Source: Xanthobacteraceae bacterium (GTDB lineage Bacteria; Pseudomonadota; Alphaproteobacteria; Rhizobiales; Xanthobacteraceae). Taken from it: 58,188 nt of DNA. The notes under the pieces were generated by a model that was not told the origin of the DNA, made no database searches, and saw nothing but the letters and a program-made list of their open reading frames with translations. Shown in pieces: positions 40,075 through 48,200 of the stretch (within the stretch, counting starts at the first letter, position 1; each line of letters starts with the position of its first letter). Position numbers and translations under genes: made by a program. The stretch lies in assembly GCA_024508855.1 (NCBI GenBank), contig JANINJ010000013.1, positions 1 through 58,188 of the forward strand, written 5' to 3'.

Positions 40075-40376
40075 TGATGAACCATCGAATTACACTGATG
40101 CGCCGAGAGGTCGGAAAAGACTCTGCAGGTCAGCCCGTTACCGACTGGGTCGACGTCGCGACTGTCTGGGCACATGTGCTTTTTCAGAGCGGGGCCGAGG
40201 TACTGCGCGCGAATGCTGACGTCGCGGTCAAGCGCGCGTCGATTCGCATCCGAGCCCGGAAGGACATCGATGCTTCGTGGCGCGTGCGTTACTCCGGCGG
40301 GGAGTACGACATCAATTCCGCGCTGCCAGACGTGGATCGATCGTTCATGTTTCTGGTTGCGGAGAGTGCTAAATGA
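40074..40376 (+). CDS. Head closure / head-tail adaptor protein
   Basis: 100 residues with NHRITLMRREVGKDSAGQPV, DWVDVATVWAHVLFQSGAEV and IDASWRVRYSGGEYDINSAL, the phage_H_T_join family pattern. The start at 40074 overlaps the preceding TGA; the GTG at 40071 or ATG at 40077 are alternatives. It seals the connector for tail attachment. Confidence 0.85.
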   Translation: MMNHRITLMRREVGKDSAGQPVTDWVDVATVWAHVLFQSGAEVLRANADVAVKRASIRIRARKDIDASWRVRYSGGEYDINSALPDVDRSFMFLVAESAK

Positions 40377-40888
40377 TCGGTTTCGATGCATCCGATCTAA
40401 GACGCGCTGTTTCTGCCACGGTGGATCAGGTCCTCGCATCGGTCGATCAGCCGGCCTTGCGTGCCGTGGGTTTCGCGGGCGCCGAGATTTTTCGTGACGA
40501 AGCTAAACGAAACGCGCAGTCGCATGCTAAGACATGGACCATTTGGCGGAACATCATCGTCAAGCGCCTCGACGAGGAGTCTGACCGAAGCCGCCAGGTG
40601 TATCTCGTGACGGTTCGCAAGGGCAGTTTCGGCGGCTCGGACGCATTTTACTGGCGCTTCGTCGAGTACGGCCACAAGTTTGTCCCAAAGAACACGAAGG
40701 TCAGCAAGCGCACCGGCAGAAAGATCGGATGGGCAGCGCATCGCCGCGCCGCGGCGCTCGAGTACGGCACTGCGAGTGCGCCGGCTTATCCGTTCATGCG
40801 GCCAGCCTACGACAGTCAGAAGGCCTTCGCGGTCGATGCAATGACTAAGCAACTCAAGCTGCAACTAGAAAGGAATGCGAGCCGATGA
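40373..40888 (+). CDS. HK97 gp10-like tail completion protein
   Basis: 171 residues. FAGAEIFRDEAKRNAQSHAK, then FYWRFVEYGHKFVPKN and ASAPAYPFMRPAYDSQKAFA, the usual gp10 landmarks (FxEYG, PFMRPA). Part of the neck between head and tail. Confidence 0.88.
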   Translation: MIGFDASDLRRAVSATVDQVLASVDQPALRAVGFAGAEIFRDEAKRNAQSHAKTWTIWRNIIVKRLDEESDRSRQVYLVTVRKGSFGGSDAFYWRFVEYGHKFVPKNTKVSKRTGRKIGWAAHRRAAALEYGTASAPAYPFMRPAYDSQKAFAVDAMTKQLKLQLERNASR

Positions 40889-41235
40889 CTGTTGAAGAGC
40901 AAGTCTACGCCGCCCTCCAGGAACTGTTCGACGGGCGCTTCTTTCCTGATGTCGCGCCAGGCGGCACTGCGCCGCCATACGGCACGTATCAGGCTGTCGG
41001 CGGCGTGCCGGTCAACTTCGTGAGCGGCGATAAGCCCAGTAAGTCCAACGCGCGCGTCCAGATCAGCGTATGGGCCGTAAGTCGGATTGAAGCATCTGCG
41101 CTTGGCGCCCAGGTAGAGGATGCGCTGCGTGACGTCACCGCACTGCAAACGGAAGTGCTGACGGGCCGCGCCGCCACCTATGACGAAACGACGCAGTACC
41201 GCGGGACTATGCAGGACTTCTCGCTCTGGTCCTGA
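40885..41235 (+). CDS. Tail completion protein (DUF3168)
   Basis: 116 residues. MTVEEQVYAALQELFDGRFF, APPYGTYQAVGGVPVNF, and NARVQISVWAVSRIEASALG are DUF3168 hallmarks. This protein caps the tail tube at the head side. Confidence 0.87.
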   Translation: MTVEEQVYAALQELFDGRFFPDVAPGGTAPPYGTYQAVGGVPVNFVSGDKPSKSNARVQISVWAVSRIEASALGAQVEDALRDVTALQTEVLTGRAATYDETTQYRGTMQDFSLWS

Positions 41236-41254
41236 GCTAGACCACTTCACATTG

Positions 41255-41320
41255 AACCGCCTAAGGGCGGTTTTTTATTGCCCGGAGACGGGCGCAACAG
41301 CCCGTTCACGGGCTTTTTTT
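41255..41320 (+). terminator. Tandem terminators before tail tube gene
   Basis: AACCGCC-TAAG-GGCGGTT with T-run (41255-41276), then AGCCCG-TTCA-CGGGCT with T-run (41299-41320). They separate neck genes from the highly expressed tail tube gene. Confidence 0.8.
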
Positions 41321-41338
41321 ATTTGAAAGGCCCAGTCA

Positions 41339-41986
41339 ATGTCGTTCCAACTGCCCAACAACATCTCGTACGCCGTCGCATCCGTGTACGCAACTTCGAT
41401 CAATGTCACCGCTGCGACCAACGCCGCCGAGTGCGTGCTGACGACGGCGACGAACACCTACGCCGTCGGCGACTACCTCGAATTTACCAGCGGCTGGAGT
41501 AAGGCAACAGGCCGCATCTTCCGCGTGAAGACTGCTGCCGCGACCTCCGTGACGCTGGAGGGCTTCGACACCACCGACACCGTTCAGTACCCGGCCGGCA
41601 CTGGCGCTGGCTCGGTGCGCAAGATCAGCACCTGGCAGTCGATCGTCCAGGTCGTGGGCTGCGACGTATCGGGCGGCGACGCGAAGTACGCCACCGTCAA
41701 CCTGATGGACAGCGACACCGAGATCAACCTGCCCGACGGCTTCTCGGCTACCACGTACAACCTGAGCATTGCCGACGACCCGGCCCAGGCGCACAACGCC
41801 GTGCTGCGCAGCGCTTCGAACGCGTCGAAGGTCATCGCCCTGAAGATGGTTCTGCCGAGCGGCGCGATCCTGCTATATAGCGGCTACGTTTCGTATAACG
41901 AAAATCCGAGCATGTCGAAGGGCCAGGTCATGGCAGTGAAGGCCGGCTTCGCTGTCACCGGCAAGGTCGTCCGCTACGCGTCGTAA
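41339..41986 (+). CDS. Major tail tube protein
   Basis: 215 residues. SYAVASVYATSINVTAATNA, GDYLEFTSGWSKATGRIFRV, and a beta-rich C-terminal part fit the tail tube fold of siphoviruses. It lies between DUF3168 and the chaperone genes, as in lambda (V). Confidence 0.82.
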   Translation: MSFQLPNNISYAVASVYATSINVTAATNAAECVLTTATNTYAVGDYLEFTSGWSKATGRIFRVKTAAATSVTLEGFDTTDTVQYPAGTGAGSVRKISTWQSIVQVVGCDVSGGDAKYATVNLMDSDTEINLPDGFSATTYNLSIADDPAQAHNAVLRSASNASKVIALKMVLPSGAILLYSGYVSYNENPSMSKGQVMAVKAGFAVTGKVVRYAS

Positions 41987-42036
41987 TCCAGTTTTGCCAG
42001 GCGGGCGCCGAGATCCTTTGGTGCCTGCCCTTCCAT

Positions 42037-42065
42037 GCCTGCAGGTAGCTCCTGCAGGCCTTTTT
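42037..42065 (+). terminator. Terminator after tail tube gene
   Basis: A perfect 9-bp stem GCCTGCAGG-TAGCT-CCTGCAGGC followed by CTTTTT. Confidence 0.82.
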
Positions 42066-42092
42066 ACTTACATCATCTGAAGGACAACAATC

Positions 42093-42407
42093 ATGGCAAA
42101 GAAATTCAACCTCGTTCCGTCCCCGACGTTCAAGGCATCGGTAGCAATCCAAGTGCCGGGTGGCAAGGCCGTTCCCGTCGAATTCACCTTCAAGCACCGC
42201 AACCGCGATGAGTACAAGGCGCTGATCGAAAACCTGGAAGGCCGCAAGGATGTCGAAATCTTGCAGGATATCGCCTGCGGCTGGGAGCTCGAAGACCCGT
42301 TCGATGAGAAAAGCCTGCAGCAGTTGGTGGACAACTACCTGGGCGCCGGTCGTACGGTTCTGGAGACCTATATCGCCGAACTGACGGCAGCACGCGTAAA
42401 AAACTAA
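42093..42407 (+). CDS. Tail assembly chaperone (G-like)
   Basis: 104 residues. MAKKFNLVPSPTFKASVAIQ, then VEFTFKHRNRDEYKALIENL and VDNYLGAGRTVLETYIAELT match phage TAC families. It ends ARVKN-stop with the slippery string A_AAA_AAC right at the stop codon, so part of the ribosomes should slip and make a longer G-T product with the next frame. Confidence 0.85.
   Translation: MAKKFNLVPSPTFKASVAIQVPGGKAVPVEFTFKHRNRDEYKALIENLEGRKDVEILQDIACGWELEDPFDEKSLQQLVDNYLGAGRTVLETYIAELTAARVKN
42398..42404 (+). promoter_or_regulatory. Programmed -1 frameshift site
   Basis: The heptamer A_AAA_AAC is in frame with the chaperone gene, directly before TAA (42405-42407). In the -1 frame translation continues KLRDVAAALYTPEPTDSQLA into the 42470 frame. 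A CAGCC-AACT-GGCTG hairpin lies about 45 bases downstream. Confidence 0.8.
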
Positions 42408-42739
42408 GGGACGTTGCCGCTGCGCTCTACACGCCTGAGCCGACGGACAGCCAACTGGCTGCCATTGGCATGACGCGAGAGGACGTGGCAACGTCTGTCG
42501 ATATCTGGCCCGACAACATACGGGCCGCTAGCCTCTTTCAGAGCCTGCGGACTCAATGGCGAGTTGGCATGGGCGGCCCCGTTGGAATCGACTTCCTAGT
42601 TGCGTACAGTCGTATGGATCGCATGAGTCTGTCGCCGGAAGAGTATGACCACCTCGACCGTGATCTTCAGATCATGGAGGACGAGGCGCTTCGTGTGATC
42701 AGTGAGCAGATGGAGGAGAGGTCCGCGAAGCGATCGTAG
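42408..42739 (+). CDS. Tail chaperone T-like extension (DUF1799)
   Basis: In the -1 frame relative to the chaperone gene. The stand-alone open frame could start at ATG 42470 (MTREDVATSVDIWPDNIRAA), but coding signal runs unbroken from the slip site. SLFQSLRTQWRVGMGGPVGI is the DUF1799 signature. The fused product should bind the tape measure protein during tail assembly. Confidence 0.8.
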
Positions 42740-42891
42740 CTGTGCTGTCCGGCCGCGACTGATTAAAGACTAAGTCAGCTGTCTGAGGTATCACTGACGG
42801 GAAGTTTTCCGGTCAGATAAGGCTCTACAGCACTCGGGGCGACGTAGTTTGAGACGACCCAAGAATTCGGGGCGTCGATAAATGACGCGTA

Positions 42892-43290
42892 CTACTCAGG
42901 CTTTTTAGAGATCTTGCGTGTGATGCGCCGGCGTGGCGTTGATGGCGATTCTTGTGCCTTGGTGTTCGCCCTCCGTTCGACCAAGGTGACGCTGTCGTGA
43001 TCAACATGATCCACGTCGTGCGTCTCTCGAGTCTGCACGTCTAGACCCTCTAGCAACTTGATGAGTCTGTCCAGAGGGATGAAATTCTCCATCTCCTCGA
43101 TTACCATCTGGCGCACCTCTGGACGGCTCGCAGGACTCTCGGGCTGAGCCGATTTGTCTGAGAGGGATGCCTGCAGTCGAGCGACGATCTCCGCGTTCAT
43201 AGAGCGGTTGTTCTGCTTGGCCAGCGCGGCGATGCGGTCGCGCATCTCTTCCGGCAGGCGGAGTTTCAGTTGGGGATCTTCTCGTGTCAT
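42892..43290 (-). CDS. Arc-like ribbon-helix-helix repressor 2
   Basis: 132 residues starting MTREDPQLKLRLPEEMRDRI. LKLRLPEEMRDRIAALAKQN then NRSMNAEIVARLQASL is the Arc/Mnt fold. A helical middle (VIEEMENFIPLDRLIKLLEG) and basic C-terminus follow. It faces the Mnt-like gene across three ACCAC(G/C)GTGGT operators. A longer frame to 43335 runs through the operator and is unlikely. A relative is at 14875-15159. Confidence 0.83.
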   Translation of the reverse strand: MTREDPQLKLRLPEEMRDRIAALAKQNNRSMNAEIVARLQASLSDKSAQPESPASRPEVRQMVIEEMENFIPLDRLIKLLEGLDVQTRETHDVDHVDHDSVTLVERRANTKAQESPSTPRRRITRKISKKPE

Positions 43291-43307
43291 GCGTGGGAGG
43301 ATAATGC

Positions 43308-43369
43308 ACCACGGTGGTCTTGACAATGGAACCACCGTGGTCTACTCTACGCACATGGACCACGGTGGT
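43308..43369. promoter_or_regulatory. Divergent promoters with three Arc-type operators
   Basis: ACCAC(G/C)GTGGT palindromes at 43308-43318, 43331-43341 and 43359-43369. TTGACA (43320-43325) with TACTCT 17 bases on serves the rightward gene; on the minus strand TTGTCA with TATCCT 17 bases on serves the leftward gene. The two -35 boxes overlap, and operators 1 and 2 fall in the spacers. Confidence 0.8.
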
Positions 43370-43388
43370 TCAGTTAAAGGAGATTGAG

Positions 43389-43559
43389 ATGAAAGGCGCT
43401 AGGGAGCTCCCGAAGATGATGTTGAGGGTGCCAGTAGAGGTAAAGCAGCGACTGCAAGAGCACGCAAAGTCGTCGCTTCGAAGCTTGAACAGCGAAATTG
43501 TCGGGCGGCTCATCCGCACGTTGGAGGATGACGATGCTCGGAGAAACGCGGCGCAATAA
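43389..43559 (+). CDS. Mnt/Arc-like repressor 3 (56 aa)
   Basis: MKGARELPKMMLRVPVEVKQ then RLQEHAKSSLRSLNSEIVGR. A strong AAAGGAG precedes the ATG. The length is that of P22 Arc (53) rather than Mnt (82). It shares the operator region with the divergent Arc-like gene, so the two may bind the same sites. Confidence 0.83.
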   Translation: MKGARELPKMMLRVPVEVKQRLQEHAKSSLRSLNSEIVGRLIRTLEDDDARRNAAQ

Positions 43560-43566
43560 AGAAAAA

Positions 43567-43599
43567 CCCCGGGCGATCTTGGCGGAGACCCGGGGCTTT
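43567..43599 (+). terminator. Terminator-like hairpin after repressor 3
   Basis: CCCCGGG, a 15-base loop, CCCGGGG, then CTTTG. The T-run is short, so termination may be partial, which would limit Ant expression. Confidence 0.55.
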
Positions 43600-43627
43600 G
43601 ATTCCAAACTTAGATAAGGAATATGAA

Positions 43628-43933
43628 ATGGATGCTACTTCAAAGTCGGGAAAGAGTCAACAAGAGTCAGGGCGCCGCGGCTTCCTGCGCAAGTTCGGCG
43701 CCGCAGCTGGCGCTGTCATCGTGACGACAGGTGCAGTTCACGCTGCGCCGGCAGTGGCGGCACGCAAGGACGAGGTCGAAGCGCTGACCCCGCAGCAACG
43801 CCTGCTGCTCGCTCAACTGAACGAGATGTCGGACACTGCGCGAAAGTTCATCTACGATATGGCGGCGCTCAATGTCTGTATGCTGCCGCGTAAAACCCCG
43901 AACGTGACCGTGATGCCGCGAGGTGTCGCATGA
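43628..43933 (+). CDS. Small protein with Tat-like signal (101 aa)
   Basis: ESGRRGFLRKFGAAAGAVIV then TTGAVHAAPAVAARKDE is a twin-arginine signal: RRGFL, a mild hydrophobic stretch, and an Ala-x-Ala cleavage site. The mature part is short and helical (LTPQQRLLLAQLNEMSDTAR). Its helix resembles the LTxxQ/RxxLL block of the 43930 and 15403 proteins. Export through Tat would be odd for a gene in a repressor operon. Confidence 0.6.
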   Translation: MDATSKSGKSQQESGRRGFLRKFGAAAGAVIVTTGAVHAAPAVAARKDEVEALTPQQRLLLAQLNEMSDTARKFIYDMAALNVCMLPRKTPNVTVMPRGVA

Positions 43934-44118
43934 GCCGCGTGATCCGAATGACGAAGACGCGCGACGGCCTGACCCAGCGTCAACGCGAACTGCTCAGCTA
44001 TTTCAATAACCTGGATGACGATGCTCAGGAATGCCTCGTCGCTACCGCGAAGCGCTACACCAGCAGCTTCCCGCGTCAGCGTCCGCAACTGAAGTTGGTC
44101 GCGGGAGGTGCAGCATGA
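43930..44118 (+). CDS. Small helical protein (62 aa)
   Basis: MSRVIRMTKTRDGLTQRQRE then LLSYFNNLDDDAQECLVATA and KRYTSSFPRQRP. It is a likely paralogue of the 15403-15618 product, and both lie by Arc-like genes. Overlaps both neighbours by 4 bases. A regulator or cofactor of the antirepressor is possible. Confidence 0.6.
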   Translation: MSRVIRMTKTRDGLTQRQRELLSYFNNLDDDAQECLVATAKRYTSSFPRQRPQLKLVAGGAA

Positions 44119-44873
44119 GCAGCCTGATCCCATTCGAGTTTGAGGGCCGCGAAGTCCGCGTCGTTGAGTTTGGCGGCGCCCCGGCTGTAGTTGCGAAAGA
44201 TGTGGCTGAAGTGCTCGGATATGAGTGGAATGGCTCCGCTCGAATTTCGCATGTGCCGGATGAGTGGAAAGGGGTCACATCGGTTGTGACCCCTCGGGGC
44301 AAACAGGAAATGGCAGTACTGACTGAGCAAGGGCTGTATTTTTTCCTCGGTCGGTCCGACAAGCCAAAAGCGCTTGCGTTCCAGAAATGGATTGCTGGCG
44401 ACGTTATTCCTGAGATCCGTCGTACCGGATCTTACGTGGCGCCGGCGGCAAGGGTCGCATCGGCACTTGAGCCCGTTAGGGAATTCAAGGCGCTGTTCGG
44501 GGTGGCTAAGATGATCGGGCTTGACAAGAACGCTGCCGCAATCAGTGCCAATCAGGCGGTGACGAAGCTGACGGGGACGAACTTGCTCGGTTTGCTTGGT
44601 CAGACTCATCTCGAGCAGCCCGAGCAGACGCAGTACTTCACGCCAACCGAGCTCGGTGAGCAACTGAAATTGAGCGGCCGAAAAGTGAACATGCTCCTGG
44701 CTGAGGCGGGCTTCCAGTTCAAGCGCGGGGACGTTTGGGAGGTAATGGACGCCGGACTTGAGTTCGCAAAGATCTACGACACAGGCAAAAAGCATGGTAG
44801 CGGCGTGCCGATCTGCCAGATCAAGTGGTCCCCGACCGTATTGCCACTGCTGAAGCAGAACGAACCGGTCTAA
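44115..44873 (+). CDS. ant: Antirepressor with BRO-N domain
   Basis: 252 residues. SSLIPFEFEGREVRVVEFGG, AVVAKDVAEVLGYEWNGSAR, LTEQGLYFFLGRSDKPKALA and FQKWIAGDVIPEIRRTGSYV make a complete BRO-N domain. The C-terminus (YFTPTELGEQLKLSGRKVNM) is a KilAC-like/Ant-C helix unit. In P22 immI, Arc and Mnt control Ant, which inactivates the primary repressor. The same logic is suggested here. Confidence 0.88.
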   Translation: MSSLIPFEFEGREVRVVEFGGAPAVVAKDVAEVLGYEWNGSARISHVPDEWKGVTSVVTPRGKQEMAVLTEQGLYFFLGRSDKPKALAFQKWIAGDVIPEIRRTGSYVAPAARVASALEPVREFKALFGVAKMIGLDKNAAAISANQAVTKLTGTNLLGLLGQTHLEQPEQTQYFTPTELGEQLKLSGRKVNMLLAEAGFQFKRGDVWEVMDAGLEFAKIYDTGKKHGSGVPICQIKWSPTVLPLLKQNEPV

Positions 44874-44963
44874 CTACAAGCGTATAGACTGCGCCGCCTC
44901 TAGAAATACGGGCGGCTATTTGCATTGGTGTAATATTTCTCCTCCAGAACTGAGGGGGGTGAA

Positions 44964-45203
44964 ATGGATAAAGTGTGCAGGCAGTGCGGGACGGTTGGTA
45001 AGCCGAAGAGTTACACGCCTGGATCGATCCTAATTGAGATCGTGTTGTGGCTCAGCTTTTTGGTCCCTGGGCTCATATACAGTCTGTGGCGCATTTCGAA
45101 GCGTCGGGGCGTTTGCCCTGCATGCGGTAGCGCAGACCTAGTACCGATAAATTCCCCGATAGGCCGACAACTCGCTGGCGGCGCGAGTAATCGGCAAGGC
45201 TAA
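44964..45203 (+). CDS. Zinc-ribbon membrane protein (79 aa)
   Basis: MDKVCRQCGTVGKPKSYTPG, membrane segment ILIEIVLWLSFLVPGLIYSL, then VCPACGSADLVPI. The CxxC pairs on each side of a hydrophobic hairpin form a LITAF-like membrane zinc fold. A GAGGGGGG ribosome binding site. It may be superinfection related, but its role is not known. Confidence 0.68.
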   Translation: MDKVCRQCGTVGKPKSYTPGSILIEIVLWLSFLVPGLIYSLWRISKRRGVCPACGSADLVPINSPIGRQLAGGASNRQG

Positions 45204-45232
45204 TCGCAGACTCATCAAGTCTTATTCAACAA

Positions 45233-45255
45233 AACCACCTTCGGGTGGTTTTTTT
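45233..45255 (+). terminator. Terminator before tape measure gene
   Basis: AACCACC-TTCG-GGTGGTT with a UUCG tetraloop and seven T, 14 bases before the tape measure start. Confidence 0.82.
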
Positions 45256-45268
45256 ATGGGCAAACGCA

Positions 45269-48200
45269 ATGGCTGAAGTAGTCAATGAGGCAGTAATCAG
45301 GGTTACAGCGGATGCTTCGGGCGTAGACGCTGGCCTGCGCCGGGTCGACGAATCCGCCGCGCGGACCGGCCGCAACCTTGAGAACTTGGGTCGCCAGCCG
45401 GGCATTCGCAATGTAGGCGAGGGCGTAACCACTGCGGCCACGAGCGTAGAGGCTGGCCTTCGTCGGGTGGACGAATCCACGGCGCGCACAGGGCGCAACA
45501 TGGCGGAGCTGTCCCGCCAGCCTGGCCTGCGAAACATGGGAGACGGCGCCGATACGGCCGCCACTCGGATCGATCGTTCGACCCGGAACATGGCGGACTC
45601 GATCCAGCGCACAACAGCTGCAATGCAGGCCGGCAGCCGCGGTACCGCAGACTATTTCCGCGCCCTAGCAAGCCAGCGCGGGCTCGACGCAAATGCGCTC
45701 CGCCCATACCTTCAGCAACTTGAGGAAGTCACCCGCCAAACCGAACAGGCGGCGCTGGCGCAGCGACGGCTCGACGAAGGCACGCGGTTCCTCGCAGACC
45801 TGCGCTCGCGCGCAGACGGCGTTGGAAGAACGGCATCACAGTTGGCAGAGATGCGTGCTGCACAGTTGGGTGTGAGCGAAGCTGCGGGCCCGATGATCGC
45901 CCGTCTTCGCCAGGCTGAGCAGGGCACCACGGGATTCGCTGCGGTTGTCCTCAAGGCGAAAGCGGCCCTCGCGGGCTTCGCAGCCGGTGCTGCTTTTATC
46001 GCGATCGCACATGAAGTGGTCAATGCGCAGCGCGAATTCGACAAACTTAACGCCTCACTCGAAACGGCCACTGGATCGAGCAAACGCGCGGGCGAGGCAT
46101 TCAAGGCACTTCAGGCATTCGCGGCGACCACGCCTTACGACCTGAAACAAACCACGGAAGCCTTTCTCGAGTTGCGCAACCTCGGCCTGACGCCGTCTGA
46201 GCGTGCACTGACCTCGTTTGGCAACACTGCTGCCGCGAAGAGTAAGGAGCTCAAGGACGTGGTGGCGGCAGTCGCTGATGCCGCGACCGGTGAGTTTGAG
46301 CGCCTGAAGGAGGCGTTCGGCATCACGTCTCAACAGATCGGTGACAAGGTCGCATTCACCTTCCAGGGCACGACGACGTTAATCCAGAAGGACGCGAAGT
46401 CCATCGAGGAGTACCTCACTCGGATTGGCGAAGTCCAATTTGGCGGCGCTATGGAACGCCAAGCCAACACGCTGAACGGTGCAATCGGCCAGTTAGGCGA
46501 CACCTGGGACAGCGTCATGCGTTCCATCGCCAGTAACGGAAGTGGCGAGGCAATCCGGTCAGTAGTCATGGCCTTAGGCGGCGCACTGCAGGATCTCGGC
46601 GACATTATCGACGCTGTTGGCGGGAAGGCGTCAAGCGAAGCCGGTACGATCAAAGAATCAGTCGGCGTCCATCAACTGCTGACCACTGCGTTCAAGGGCA
46701 TTGCCATCACTGGAGTTATTGCCACCGCGGCCTTCAAGGAGGCGGGGCAGGAAATTGCAGCGCTCGCAGCAGCCGGGACGCTTCTGGTGAAGGGCGACCT
46801 AAAAGGCGTAAAAGCCGTTCTGGAGGCTCGACGTCTTGATGCTGAGTCTCTCAGTACTTGGGTCGGCAATAAGATACGCGCAATTACTGGCGTGGCCGAC
46901 GCCGCAGGAGCGGCTCAGGACGCTGAGACGGCGAACGCGAAGAAGAACAGCAACGACCGACTCGCGCAATACGCCATCGAGCTGACGGCCGACCAAAAGC
47001 GCGTCAAGGCCAAGCAGGACATTGCCGATATCGAGAAGCGCGTTACCGGTGTCGACCCGCAAACCGCTTCCGACCTGAAGAAGCTGAAGGATGCTCTGGA
47101 CGCGGGCGCGATCAGCCAGAAGGAATACGCGAAGCTCACCGCGAAGGTCAACGAGGAAGCGCTCAAGGGAACTACTGCCTACAAGGACCAGATCAAGCAG
47201 TTGGACCTGTCGGCTGTCGCGATCAAGAACCGCGCGGATGCGCTGGCGTTCCTAAATTCCCAGGAGCGCGAGCACTTGGATTTCCTGCGTCGCACCAGTC
47301 AGATGACTGAAGACGACTATATTTCCAAGAGTGCCGACAACGACGTGAAGGCACTGGAGGATCAAAAGGAGAGCCTCGAGGCCCAGCGTGATCTGGCCAA
47401 GAAGAAGATCGACAATAAACAGCAGATCAAGGAGCTGGATGGCCAGATCGACGCTGTCTCTAGGCAGATTGCAGCACGTCGCACGAAGGAGGAAAACGAC
47501 CAGTTCGAGCTTGAGCAGCGCCGGTACCGCGAGGCCGCAAACAACTCCGCCGACATGCTTGAAGCAGCTCAGGCAGAGTCGAAGGCCCAGCAAGACCGCG
47601 TGCGTGATGGCCAGGACGAGATCGACATGCTGGGGATGACATCGAAGCAGATTGCTGAGGTGGCAGCACAGCGCCTTCGTGATCAAGCCGCCATGCTCGA
47701 CCAGCGGGCCGCGGTCCAAGATCTCACCGACTGGACTGGCCGGCTCGGCGAGGAAAGCCGCAAGCAGGCCGAGGCGCTGCGGGCCCAAGCAGCACAGGTG
47801 GGTCTGAAAGAAGAGCTGTCGAGGCAGAAGGAACTGTGGGGCCAGATCGAGGCCACTGCGCACGACACGTTCATCAGCATCTTCGACAGTGGCAAGTCTG
47901 CATTCGATCGGCTGCGCGACACGCTGAAGAATGGTCTGCTCGAGCTGCTGTACCAGATGACAATCAAGCAGTGGGTCTTCAATATTGGCGCCTCCGTCGG
48001 CATGATCGGACCTGGCGCCGTGGCGCAGGCTGCTAGTGTCGCTGGCGGAGCTGGCGCTGCCGCCGGGGCTGTGTCTGGCGCCGTAGGCGCGGCGCAGATG
48101 GCATCCAACGTATATAGCACTGTCACGGGTGGCCTGACGCTCGCCGGCGGCCTCGGTACTGGCTTCATGGGCAGCTTGGCAGGCGGCCTGTCTGGCGCCG

